A stretch of DNA of 64,000 bases. Source: Phaeotremella fagi. Its lineage: Eukaryota; Basidiomycota; Tremellomycetes; Tremellales; Phaeotremellaceae. The stretch is from positions 1,426,001 through 1,490,000 of the forward strand of contig BCHU01000005.1 of assembly GCA_001599715.1 (NCBI GenBank), written 5' to 3'. The notes under the pieces were generated by a model. It did not search any database and was not told the origin of the DNA. It saw only the letters and a list, made by a program, of their open reading frames with translations. Below, one piece after another: positions 35,703-45,837 of the stretch (position 1 is its first letter; each line of letters opens with the position of its first letter). Position numbers and translations under genes: made by a program.

Positions 35703-36113
35703 CAACAACAGACTTATCAGATTTTTAGCAGCTAGAAGACCAGAGTCATCTTCCGAAGTGTCATTCCCTCCTTATTTCGTTTTGCCTCGGGAATGAAAAA
35801 CGTTTATTGATCAAGTGGATATTCACGATAAAAGCGCCATCAAACAAATTATGATATGCAGTGTTTCACAGACCCATGTGCCTCTGCGGGAGTTTGAACT
35901 TGATTTTCAGAGTATCAGCCTTTGTCGCTCAATGCTTCAACTCAGTAGTTTGCAGCGTTTCCTCCCATATTTACCATATCATATCAAAACGAATACAAGA
36001 CTACTAATTACTTCTGCCTACATTCCTCCTCCTTAATTTGAAACATGACACCTTAACTTACAAATCCTCCTCATTCTCATACAGTGGGTCTCGAAGAGAG
36101 CACACACTGTACA

Positions 36114-36765
36114 TTACTCCCTGATGGAGTCTTTGGTTTGCGGTTTGGTTTCTTGTTTCTTGTGGGACTTAGCGTATTTGTTTGCCCACTTGAACGCCTC
36201 ATCCCAGGCGTATTGTCTAAGTTCGCAGGTCAGAATTGTGATTACTGTATGCTTTTACCGATGTTTTCACAACTCACTGAAGTTCGGAGAGCTCGTCTTC
36301 TCCCCATGATCCACGGTGACCTTGCTCCTGGAGTTCCTCGACAACAGGATCTGCGATCTGTGAGATAGTCGTGGAAAGATTACGAGGTTCATATCGGACT
36401 CGAAAAGAAGCGGTTTTTGCAACGCGAGAACGAATATACGCTTTGGTCGCTACTTCGAGGTGTTCGGACAAGACCGAATACATTGATTGATGTTTTTGAG
36501 TATCAGCTCGTTGAGTGAGATAGCTAACAAGCCAAAGGTTTCCCAACTTATCTTCTTTTTCTGTTGAGTTTGAGAAACTGTCTTGGTAGTCGCTGAAGAA
36601 CTCCTTTTCTTCGGCCAATTGTTTTGAGAAGGAGGAGATTGAATTTTTGAAGGTGGCGTCTGCTGCTTCGATGACCTGAGATTGGCAATCAGTACATAGT
36701 CAACAAGAGTGAAGGAAGGTGAGGAATAGGGAGCTCACTTTTTCGTGGGTGATAACATAAGCCAT
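36114..36765 (-). CDS. Small-family member 4, uncharacterised
   Basis: About 180 residues. Exon 1 MAYVITHEK joins across an intron (GTGAGC...TCTCAG) to VIEAADATFKNSISSFSKQLAEEKEFF. The main exon continues KLGNLWLVSYLTQRADTQKH, then VATKAYIRSRVAKTASFRVRYEP and VVEELQEQGHRG. The third exon gives YAWDEAFKWANKYAKSHKKQ and a polar tail, stop at 36114-36116. YIRSRVAKT aligns with YVRYSVAKT of member 2, which ties the two pairs into one family. No signal peptide, membrane span or known catalytic motif. Tandem neighbour of member 3, same strand, with 810 bp between them. Function unknown. Confidence 0.7.
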
Positions 36766-37752
36766 GTTTATAGAGATTGTTTAATAAGTTTGAAGTCTGT
36801 TGAGGTTCGTGTTACTAAAGTGAGAATTGAAAGTGAATGTAGGAAAGAGAAGAGAGTTGAAGAGAAATGGGGGTTTATATCCCTCACTCAGCGTATCAAT
36901 CAGAAGCCCATGAAAGGTTAGAGAGAAGACCAACTTCGCTTAAAGTCTGACGTAGAAGAAAGCACTAAAAACTCGATACATTTCGTTATCTAAATGAATC
37001 GAAGTCCCTCGCTTAAACCTGACGTAGAATAAAGGATTGAAAACAATTTTCGAAATATCATGTCCTCCTTATCTCGATTTACCTCCGGTGTCTTGATAAA
37101 GTGGAGTCATTCGCCTTCTTCTCTTCAGATTTTTCATTTAAATCGAGTCGATTTCGACATTTTTGCCTTCTTTCTAATAGAGTTGTCAAGGTGGAGCTGT
37201 GTGGAGTCATTTAACTTCTTCAATTTTTCTTCACATCGAGTTGATTTCACTCTTAAGTTGTCTCTAGGAGACTTCTCAAGGTGGAGCTATGTGGAGTCAT
37301 TTACCTTCTTGTCTTCAATTTTTTTAATAAATCGAGTCGATTTCGACTTTTTGACCTTCTTTCTAGGAGATTGGTCAAGGTGGAGCTTGTGTGGAGTCAT
37401 TTGTCTTCTTGAGTTTTAATCCACATCGTGTCGATTTCACTCTTGACCTTCTTTCTAGGAGACTCCTCAAAGTGGAGCGATGTGGAGCCTTGGGTTATTT
37501 TGGTTTGAACGCGAGAAGGCAAGTTTTCTACAGATATCGATTTGTTTATGTATTGTTTCATTGGACAAGACGCGAAGACGCATGAGGATCGTGACATTGA
37601 TGGATGTTGTTAATTTGCCACAATCGTTATGCCTGCCACTTTAAAAAACTTGTCCTTCAGAAATCATGAAACTCCATCCAAACTATCTCTTAATGTACAA
37701 CGACAGACCATAACACGTAAATATCAACTAGAAGCCTACAAAAACCTGAAAA
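36766..37752. promoter_or_regulatory. Upstream region of small-family member 4 and convergent space before urease
   Basis: The part nearest the gene (36829-36990) repeats the promoter of member 3. TGACGTAGAAGAAAG occurs at 36948 and TGACGTAGAATAAAGGA at 37020. A minisatellite occupies 37093-37500. The frames open across 37060-37585 are products of that repeat and not called as genes. Confidence 0.58.
37093..37500. repeat. About 100-bp minisatellite, roughly four units
   Basis: GTGGAGTCATT recurs at 37101, 37201, 37291 and 37391, and a diverged copy GTGGAGCC at 37492, so the period is 90-101 bp. Each unit contains GTCAAGGTGGAGCT, a T/C-rich stretch, AAATCGAGTCGATTTC (itself nearly palindromic) and CTTCTTTCTAGGAGA. 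The first unit starts with TTGATAAAGTGGA, which resembles the TTGATCAAGTGGA that marks the duplication boundaries at 34413 and 35805. Confidence 0.75.
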
Positions 37753-40700
37753 CTAAAAGACGAAATATCCCTTAGTCAAAGGTAAAGTAGTAGCAGGCGG
37801 AGCATCACAAAGTACGCCATCAGCTTTAACTTCATAAGTTTCCGGGTCAACTAAAAAAACCAATCAATCAGCTTGTCAACATATCTTTGAGCTTGATGCT
37901 ACAAAAGCTGAACCCACCACTCATTTTCGGCATCGAATCGTTAAGTTTCATATCTTTTTTACTAACTTTCCTACAGCCTTTAACAGCCTGTGGGGTTTTC
38001 TTGATACCGTATTCTTTCATTGTTCCTAAGAAAGATTATTAATTTCGGTTTAAGTGTTTCGATGTCCAAGATGAACGTACCATTATCGATTGAAGCTTGA
38101 CTAACCCAAACTACTGAATTAAGAGCAGCAGCAGAAGGTTGAGCACCCCACATTGGTCTACCAATGAATGGTTGTACAGTAGGAATAGAAGCGTTGGCGT
38201 CTCCCATCTGAAATAAGTCTGTCAAACAAAAATCACCTGAAAAGATTCATAAACTTACTTGAGCCCAAGCAATCACACCACCTTTAATAACCATTTCAGG
38301 TCTGGCACCGAAATTCTCCGGTTTCCAAAGTACTAAATCTGCCAGACAACCTTTGGCGACGTGTCCAATGAGATGTGACATTCCATGGGTGATAGCACTA
38401 TCAAAGCGAGTCCAGTTCCGTGTCAGTTTGAACTCTCCAAAGGGATATTGACTCACGGATTGATAGTATATTTCGCGATATACCTTCTAACTCTTAAATT
38501 ATCATTTGCAACATCACCTTCCAAAGGACCTCTAACTTGTCTCATCTTCGCGGCCGTTCTCCAAGTCCTCGCGACGACTTCACCAATCCTACCCATAGCC
38601 TGTGAATCACTTGAAATCATTGAAATAGCTCCTGTATCTTGCAAGACATCTTCGGCAGCTACGGTTTCAGCTCTGATTCTGGAATCTGCAAAAGCTATAT
38701 CTTCTGGTATGGATTTATCGAGATGATGACAAACCATCAACATGTCTAGATGTTCGTCCAAGGTGTTGAGCGCGTAGGGTCTGGTTGGGTTGGTTGATGA
38801 TGGTAAAACGTTGGGTTGTTCTACGACAACGATGATGTCTGGTGCGTGACCACCTCCAGCACCTTCTGTATGGTAGGTGTGGATAGTTCTGCCCTTGATA
38901 GCCGCCAAAGTGGATTCAACATAACCACTTTCATTAAGCGTGTCGGTATGAATGTTTACCTGGACATTAGTGACCATAGAAGTAGAAAACTCACTTGGAT
39001 ATCATAATCCTCAGCAACAGTCAAAGCTCGATCAATGGCTTCAGGTGTAGATCCCCAATCTTCATGAAGTTTTAATCCACAAGCACCAGCTTCAATGATA
39101 TCTCTCAAACCCTTTTCACCAGAATCATTACCTTTACCAGTGAACGCGAAGTTGAGTGGGAGAGTATCGGTAGCAGCCATCATTGCTTGCATGTAGAATT
39201 TCGATGGTGTACAAGTGGTAGCTGAAGTTCCGGCTGATGGACCTGTTCCACCACCGATGACTGTAGTGATACCAGATGACAAAGCCTGCGAATGTCAGTC
39301 TTGACCAGTCATTCCTGGAGGGAACACTTACTTCTGTCCAGAGTTGCGTACAGATGTAATGAACGTGGGCATCGATAGCTCCAGCGGTCAGAATCAATTT
39401 CTCTCCAGCAATGACCTTGATATGTTAGTAAAGTCAGCCAAACCCGACAGTAACTCACCTCCGTGCAGGATCCAACAGTCATTCCCTCCGTGACACCATC
39501 CATGATATCAGGGTTACCTGCTTTACCAATACCGACGATGATACCATTTTTGACACCAATATCGGCCTGAACAGGGGTGAGCTGAATTCTGATCGACAAG
39601 AACCGGACAGCTCACCTTGTAAATTCCACTCCAATCAACGACCAAAGCATTGGTAATCACCACATCAAGAACTTCAGCGTCACTTCGATTGGAAGCTTGA
39701 CCTTGGCCGTCACGGAGAACTTTACCTGAATGAGGTGTTAGAATTGCGTTACTTTCATCCAACTAAGGTGAGAAACGAATACCCACCTCCACCGAATTTA
39801 CATTCATCACCATGAACCGTGTAATCCTTTTCGACCTCTATCCAAAGATCCATATCACCCAATTTGACTTTATCGCCAGTAGTAGGACCGAACATTGAAG
39901 CGTACTAAACAATTTATCAGCTAACCTCCAAATTGACTCTATGGAAGCAGACTGACAACCTCCCTGTCCATCTCTGGTACCTCAGGTTCAACAAATTCTC
40001 CATCCTGTTTCTTATGACCAAAACCAAGTTTTTCAACTAATTCTTTAACCACGGTTTCACGTTTCTCTTCAGAGAAAGGACCTGCTCCTAAGCCACTACC
40101 ACCAGATAACAATTTATGTCCACCGATTTCAACGATTGAGACTGTCTTTCTTTCACCTGGTTCGAATCTGACTGCTGTACCTGCTGGGATATCTAGATGA
40201 GTTCCGTAGGATAGATATCGATCGAAGATTAAGGAAGGGTTGGTTTCGAGGAAAAGATAGTGAGAACCGACCTATGACCGTTAGAGTTAGTCCACTTGTA
40301 GAATAAAATCTAACTTGAACCCACTTGAATAGGTCTATCACCTGAATTCCTAACTTCCAAATTCCATCTTTTCTTTCCAACGTTCAATTTAATTTTTTCC
40401 TTCAAACAAACGACACTACCAGGTAAAACCATTGTATCATCAATCTCCAATACAGGAAAAACATCATTTGAAGGAATCGGTAAGAAACTACCATAAAAAG
40501 CGTTACTCAAATCCCCGTCCTGTGATGAAATAGGATCATGACAAGTAACCAAGAAAGTTCCGTCTGGGAAAGTCCCCTCGACTTGGATATCATGGATAGA
40601 TTCACTAACTCCAAACATGACGTGTCGGGTTCCTAACATTTTTTTACCTAGATCCATTAGTTCTGCTACCGAATGATTCCCATCTCTGATGAATTCATGT

Positions 40701-40869
40701 AGTTGAGAGGCTATTAGGGCTACGGCTTCTGTTCTGTTTAATTTGAGTCCACGGGCTAACCTCTTTTGAGCTAGTTGACCGACGGTGGTGAGGATGAGTT
40801 TATCCTGAGTTCGGATCAGTGAGAGGAATCCAGAGGGGTACTTACCTGCTCTCTGGGTAAGAGATGCAT
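37753..40869 (-). CDS. URE1: Urease (single-chain, nickel-dependent)
   Basis: Hydrolyses urea to ammonia and carbamate in the cytosol. The single chain carries the gamma, beta and alpha parts in order. Gamma: [20 protein letters not shown] and [16 protein letters not shown]. Beta: NRSIQVG-like [17 protein letters not shown] and AVRFEPGE. Alpha: [13 protein letters not shown] with nickel His ligands, the carbamylated Lys in [36 protein letters not shown], the mobile-flap MVCHHLD, and [14 protein letters not shown]. It ends [10 protein letters not shown], stop at 37753-37755. Start at 40869 (MHLLPREQ, then intron GTAAGT). About ten short introns. Two GATA-factor sites lie 64-110 bp upstream. 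Needs the accessory proteins Ure4, Ure6 and Ure7, which are not in this window. Confidence 0.97.
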
Positions 40870-41467
40870 TGTGGATGTGAGCTGGCTGTTTGAGTGAGAA
40901 CAAATGAAAAAGGATGTCCAAGTTGGAGTTGACTTATCTTGTACCGCTCTCCTCGGATTTTAAGGCACGCCTTATCAGTGATTGGCTAAGTGGCAATGGT
41001 TCAAGTCTTTCAAGCAGAGATAGGACAATGTCCAATACATCTAAACCAATTGAGGATCGAAGGAGAGCGATTGACCAAGGTGTAGGTTTCTCTGTCCAAT
41101 AAGAAGTATATGTGACGGTTTAAGATTGGTTGGTGGAACTTGGCGGAGTTTCTGAAGGCAACGGAAACGAAATGTACCCTACAAACAAAATCTTTGTTCG
41201 ATCTCGTCTGTCAATCCGATCAGAATAAACTCTGAGACTCCTACGCTCACATCTAGCTCTTCATTGCATGCCGATTTCATCCAATTTCATCTAGATACTG
41301 TAACAACCCAAAAGCACTTGAAGCTCTAATACAAGTACAGCAGATTACTTGTGCGTGCGTGTGTGAGGCCAAAATTTGATTCCGTTGCCACTAAAAAGTT
41401 AAAATTGTCTTTGACGTCTTGTTATTGACATTCGACTCTCCAACACCAACTTAAAAGAAGGGATACA
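40870..41467. promoter_or_regulatory. Divergent intergenic region, urease / FAP7
   Basis: 598 bp between divergent starts, including the GATA sites described separately. Apart from a short TGTGCGTGCGTGTG run near 41350, I see nothing else of note. Confidence 0.5.
40933..40977 (-). promoter_or_regulatory. Two GATA-factor sites upstream of urease
   Basis: On the gene strand AGATAAG (40933-40939) and TGATAAG (40971-40977) both fit the HGATAR consensus. They lie 64 and 102 bp before the ATG in the same orientation. Fungal nitrogen regulators (Gat1/AreA) bind such pairs and urease is nitrogen-controlled in related yeasts; binding here is inferred. Confidence 0.5.
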
Positions 41468-42278
41468 ATGACAACCCACCATCCCCGCCAACACCCAATA
41501 ATCCTTATAACAGGTAAGTCTCCATCCCTTCTCTTTGGTGTGCAAAAGACAAAATACTAATATGATGCACAGGAACCCCGGGAACAGGTAAAACCCTCCA
41601 TTCCCAACTCCTAGCCGAGGAAAGTCCTTCCCTGGCCCCAATGAAACATCTGAACATCGGGGAGATAGTTAAAGATCATGGATTCCATGAAGGGTTCGAT
41701 GAAGAGTGGGGCAGTTGGATCGTGGATGAGGATCGATTATTGGATTATTTGGAGGGGGTCGTTAATCCCCCCGAGGGGGCTGCTGAGACTGGTAGGTTGT
41801 TTTTCTGTTTGGGTTTAGGGGGATTTTAATATGGAGATATTATTTGATCTTTCATACTGAATTTTAATTGTTTGGGTATGGGGTTATTACTGACATACTC
41901 ATTTTCAGGCTTTATTATTGATCATCACGACCCATCGTTGTTCCCTGAAAGATGGGTAGATCTAGCAGTAGTCCTAACATGCGACAACGGAGTCCTCCAT
42001 CAGAGATTAACAGAAAGGTAACTAAACCCGTTCACTTCAAAACTGATTAACACAAAAACAGGAACTACGCAGAAAACAAAATAACCGAAAATCTAGAAGC
42101 TGAAATCATGTTAACCTGTCTAACTGAAACTCGTGAATCGTACGCTCAAGAGATTATTGTTGAATTGAAATCTGATGGGAGTGGGGGTGAAGCTGAAGTT
42201 GAAGAGAACGTTAGGAGGATATTGGAATGGATTGAAACTTGGACTAAAGATAGGGTTGAGGGGAGACATGAGGAGTAG
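41468..42278 (+). CDS. FAP7: Fap7/AK6-type adenylate kinase (hCINAP family)
   Basis: Small nuclear NTPase required for a late step of 18S rRNA maturation, acting with Rps14. The P-loop is assembled across intron 1 as ITGTPGTGKT. Other family blocks are MKHLNIGEIVKDHGFHEGFDEEW, VDEDRLLDYLEGVV, FIIDHHDPSLFPERWVDLAVVL (the DYH-like motif), RLTERNYAENKITENLEAEIM and a C-terminal helix RRILEWIETWTKDRVEG. Introns at 41513-41572, about 41792-41909 and about 42018-42060. About 185 residues, close to the usual length. Stop at 42276-42278. It converges on NTF2 with 117 bp between stops. Confidence 0.93.
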
Positions 42279-42395
42279 GGGGCTCTTGGAATGGTTTATT
42301 TTTGAGATCTTCGGATGATATCCGTATTATGTATTTGCATATCACCACGCTCGACTTCTCTCTGTAGATCATTTGGATTGTGTGGACTACTAGAT

Positions 42396-43174
42396 CTATC
42401 CGTATACCCTAAAGGATGTCAGTTGGAGTCTTGAATGAGGAACAGCTAGGCGAGCTTACAATCTGAAAACGTCGTTCTGACTAAAAATCACAAAAGTTGT
42501 CAGCAATCCGTGAAAATCAGAAGAAAAGAAGAATCGACATACACAAAGTAACCAGAAGCTTCGGGAACGAGCTAAAAAGCAAAGCATCAGGACACTGCAA
42601 ATGGATCCAAACCCAAACCAAACCACCTACATGGAACATTTGACTATATTGCAAAACGTTTTGACCATCGTCAACGACCAATTGACCTGTAACCAAAACT
42701 AAGATGGAAGCGATGGAAGCTGAAGCGGGTTGAGCGTCGAGTGTTAAGACTCTATGTGCGACTTTAGCGAATGGGAGACCCTGTGAATCCAGTCAATATC
42801 GATCTACTTTTATTCGTTTTCGATGGCGTACCTGTAGTTTCTCCATGATAGCTGCTGTTCCTTGAATAGGTGTGTTTTCCCATGTTAACATTGATTGATC
42901 TCTCTACAAGTTTTTTCGTCAGCTTGAGTTTATAGGGAACGGGAGGTAGTAGCTGACATAGAGATTGGCTAGACCTGCTCGTTCACCGTCGAAGGTGTTG
43001 TAGTAGTAGTCTATAAGTGGTTTGATCAGAGGTTTGGAGATTGTTTTGCCGTTGACGTCAATGCTGTAGGCAACTAACCTGTGAACTGTGGATTTGGACG
43101 AGTTATTAGCTTAATTCTATATGAGTTGTTTGTTGATTACATACCTGTTTTGCTATAGCGTTGATATCTGACAT
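42396..43174 (-). CDS. NTF2: Nuclear transport factor 2
   Basis: Carries RanGDP into the nucleus by binding FxFG nucleoporins. The fold is recognised throughout: DYYYNTFDGERAGLANLY, SMLTWENTPIQGTAAIMEKLQGLPFAKVAHRV, LDAQPASA, ILVLVTGQLVVDDG, QYSQMFHLVPEASGYFVQNDVFRLVYG, stop at 42396-42398. Exon 1 is 43145-43174 (MSDINAIAKQ). The family sequence can be restored only by a 7-base exon at 43079-43085 (TTCACAG), flanked by GTATGT...CCACAG and GTTAGT...TTATAG introns, which yields AKQFTDYYYNTF. The last exon is only 13 bases plus stop. About 125 residues, the normal length. High confidence in identity and good confidence in the microexon. Confidence 0.95.
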
Positions 43175-43574
43175 TGTAGTATGGTATTGATATTGTGTAT
43201 AATGATAAGATTAAGTAGATCAAAGCTAGAGAGAGCGTAGCATCCTTGTGTCAACAGTAATGGGATCGCCACATCTCGGTGTTATTGAATTCACCGACAG
43301 TTGAGTGGAGCCCCATTTCACCCTCCACCACACGCGCCTCTCCTTTTCCTGTGCTGTGTATGTGTACACTGTTGGGTTGTTGTTTCAGGTTCAGACCAAG
43401 CAAAGACAAGATTGACGTTATTTTTGACTTTCAATCTTCACTATCCCTCATCTAATCTCTCATCCCCCGTAAACACCTTGAAAAAACTGTCAGAGCTCAA
43501 CCTCACTGTCAGCATCACCCCTCTACCCACTTTCACTTAACATCAATCAACAAATCCCAACAACAACCACCACG
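43175..43574. promoter_or_regulatory. Divergent promoter, NTF2 / GPI-type protein
   Basis: 400 bp. A CA/CT-rich stretch from about 43500 leads into the start at 43575. The open frame at 43301-43540 has no initiation context or protein-like pattern and is not called. Confidence 0.45.
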
Positions 43575-45156
43575 ATGTACAGCAAAATCAAATCATTAAC
43601 ACTCACCACCCTCCTTTCTTCATTCCTAGTCTCAGCAATCCCATGTGTTCAATTCGACACTTCCTTCAACCTCTACGCGTTCGGTGGTACCAACGATGTT
43701 AAACTTGGTGCCAACTCTTCATGGCTTTGTGAGTCGATCTGATCGATCGGGCTTGTATTTTGTTGAAACTGATGGAATGTTATAGCTCCCGCCGTTACAC
43801 CACTTACTTCTACTGGTAGACCGTGAGTATTCATCTTTCTGCAGTTTGATTGTTCCCAGTATAATTTTGAACACAGACCATGGACAGGAAACTATACTCA
43901 ATGTATTCTTAATCAGAATTACAATCTCCTCTTCGTTTTAGGTGGTGATGCAAGTGATCTAAGCGTAAGTTCATTTATCAACCCTTAATCACTTAGTCCT
44001 AACCTCGAATCCCGTCAACAGAAAATCTACATCTACTCCTTCTCAGCTGGTACATGGTCAACACAATCTACTACTTCTGCACCACCCAATCTTGGTAATT
44101 CACGTTCATCATCCGTACTCGATCATGACACATCAGTCATTTACACTCTATCAACTGGATCTTCCGGAACTCTTTATCAACTCGATTTAAGTACTGTTAC
44201 GACCGCTGCTACTTCTTCTGCCCTTGCTTGGGAAGCTGTTGAAAATCCCTCTTTCACTACTACTGGTTATACTGTTACCGCTGCCATGGCTGCTAACCAT
44301 ATCGGTCAGTTGCCCAACGTTGCGACCCCTACGACAACTGACACGTTTTAGCTTACTTCGGTGTCCCTGGTACTGCTGCTGGTTCTGCCGATCTCTTTGT
44401 TGTTCATTGTGAGTTTCGATCACGATTTTGGTTGAGTCAATTTACTCATCACCACATTCAGACGCCTACTTCCAACCTACCGCTCAAACATTCCCAACAC
44501 TTAACGGTGGTGCTACCTTCCCCGACACCGCTGGTCAAGCAATCAGCATTCCCAGAAGCATCAACGATGTAAATCAAACTCATAAACCTCCGTAAACCAC
44601 ACTAACATTCCCATAGGTCCCATACGAAATGCTCTTTGTCCCCAACGATTTCTCACATTCCTACATCGTGAGCCACTGGACCGATCTCTCAAACTACGCC
44701 ACGGTTTCCGACGCACCATTCGCCAGTAATCTCATCAACTCAACCCAAATCCTTGCCGCACCAACCTCAAAAGATACCCAAGCATCCTACGCAGCCTCAG
44801 ATTCAGCCCTAGTCCAAATCGATTCAGCAGGTAACATCTATTTCATGACTGGAGCCATTGGAACAGACTTCACTGTTAGTTCATCAGCTACATGGACGAA
44901 GATGAATTACGCTCTTCCAGGAACCGGCGGTTCAGTTTCCTCAGTTGCTGGTTCATCCACTTCTGCTGGTGCTTCTGCATCGACTACTGGATCAGCTTCG
45001 AAATCAGGTTCAGTTACTGGTTCAGGATCAGCTACTGGATCTGCTTCAGCTGCTGCTTCGACTTCAGCTAAATCTTCAGCTGGAAAGTTGGTTTTCAACG
45101 ATTTAGTAGGATTGGGTGTTGGTGTGGTGGCTATTGGTGTTGCAGCTCTTCTGTAG
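43575..45156 (+). CDS. Putative GPI-anchored surface protein with kelch-like region
   Basis: The signal peptide is plain (MYSKIKSLTLTTLLSSFLVSAIPC). The ectodomain has short beta-rich blocks such as FDTSFNLYAFGGTNDVKLG, NYNLLFVLGGDASDL, KIYIYSFSAGTWSTQST and VIYTLSTGSSGTLYQLDL, which recall kelch/beta-propeller blades. From about 44920 a Ser/Thr/Ala/Gly-rich linker of some 55 residues (GSASKSGSVTGSGSATGSAS) leads to a hydrophobic tail, VFNDLVGLGVGVVAIGVAALL. That layout is the usual GPI-attachment arrangement. Six or seven short introns near 43729-43785, 43822-43877, 43962-44021, 44305-44350, 44409-44459 and 44569-44617. Cell wall or plasma membrane location is inferred. I do not recognise a named orthologue. 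Confidence 0.8.
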
Positions 45157-45837
45157 AGTGTGTAGTGGAGCTACGGACAGTTAATTCATTCTTCCTCAAA
45201 TATCCTATACTACTTGTCTGTTTATTCTGCATATATGCATGCATCCCAGTGAAGTGATACGATAACCTTTACGTTATCCTAGATACATTGCCGGTATCTG
45301 GTGTTCCATCCCGAACACGAACGCCACTAAAATCGTTAATAACCACCAAAAAGTCTTTTGTTCTCTCTTTGCAGTAAACTCATTACGAACAAAAGAGAAT
45401 CTGAAAGAAATACACGGTAACCTTGAATGCATCTAACCCTTAGTTTTGAACAATAACAATAAACGTCTTGTAAATTTATAAAACGCTTTGACCCCTCTTA
45501 GGTCTAGGTCTAGGTACTGTAACGTCTACCCATCCAGGCGAGGTGGGGGTGGAAAAGCTGTCTTTGTGTGGTCGTCCTCGTAAAGTAAATCTACCAACAT
45601 GATTCTTTCTTGATTCTCAACTTCTTTTTTTAAACAGCTTCTCTTCTGTGTATATCTTAGTTTTAATTATATTTCTCATATCGTACAATTCTTCATCCTT
45701 CTCACTCGACATCTTCATCTATCATTGATTCAATTCAACATAACCGAAGAAAAACAAACAGGAAATAAAAGGTTCCTAATCGTTATCAAGCTCACTCACC
45801 ATCTCTTTAGTCTGTGCACGATTCCAGCGATACCAAA
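45157..45837. other. Intergenic region before the CCCH gene
   Basis: 681 bp covering the 3' end of one gene and the promoter of the next. GGTCTAGGTCTAGGT at 45501-45515 is a short direct repeat. The open frame starting at 45725 runs out of frame over the real start and is not called. Confidence 0.5.

Larger units (their letters stand above)
35304..36113. promoter_or_regulatory. Upstream region of small-family member 3, with four TGACGTA boxes
   Basis: 810 bp. TGACGTA followed by GAAGAAA, GAATAAAGGAC, TAATCAAGGAC or GAAGAAAGG occurs at 35484, 35556, 35621 and 35685. Read on the gene strand this is a CCTTT...TACGTCA box. The first 150 bp upstream (35389-35530) are closely repeated upstream of member 4 (36829-36990). 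From about 35760 on the sequence is instead the 3' flank of member 4. Confidence 0.6.

Noticed and set aside
37060..37585. Open frames across the minisatellite encoding RVDF..SRWS.VESF repeats
   Set aside because: The protein repeat simply mirrors the 100-bp DNA repeat, the frames break between units, and there is no start context or known domain.
43301..43540. 79-codon frame between NTF2 and the GPI-type gene
   Set aside because: Lies in the promoter, with no codon pattern or domain.
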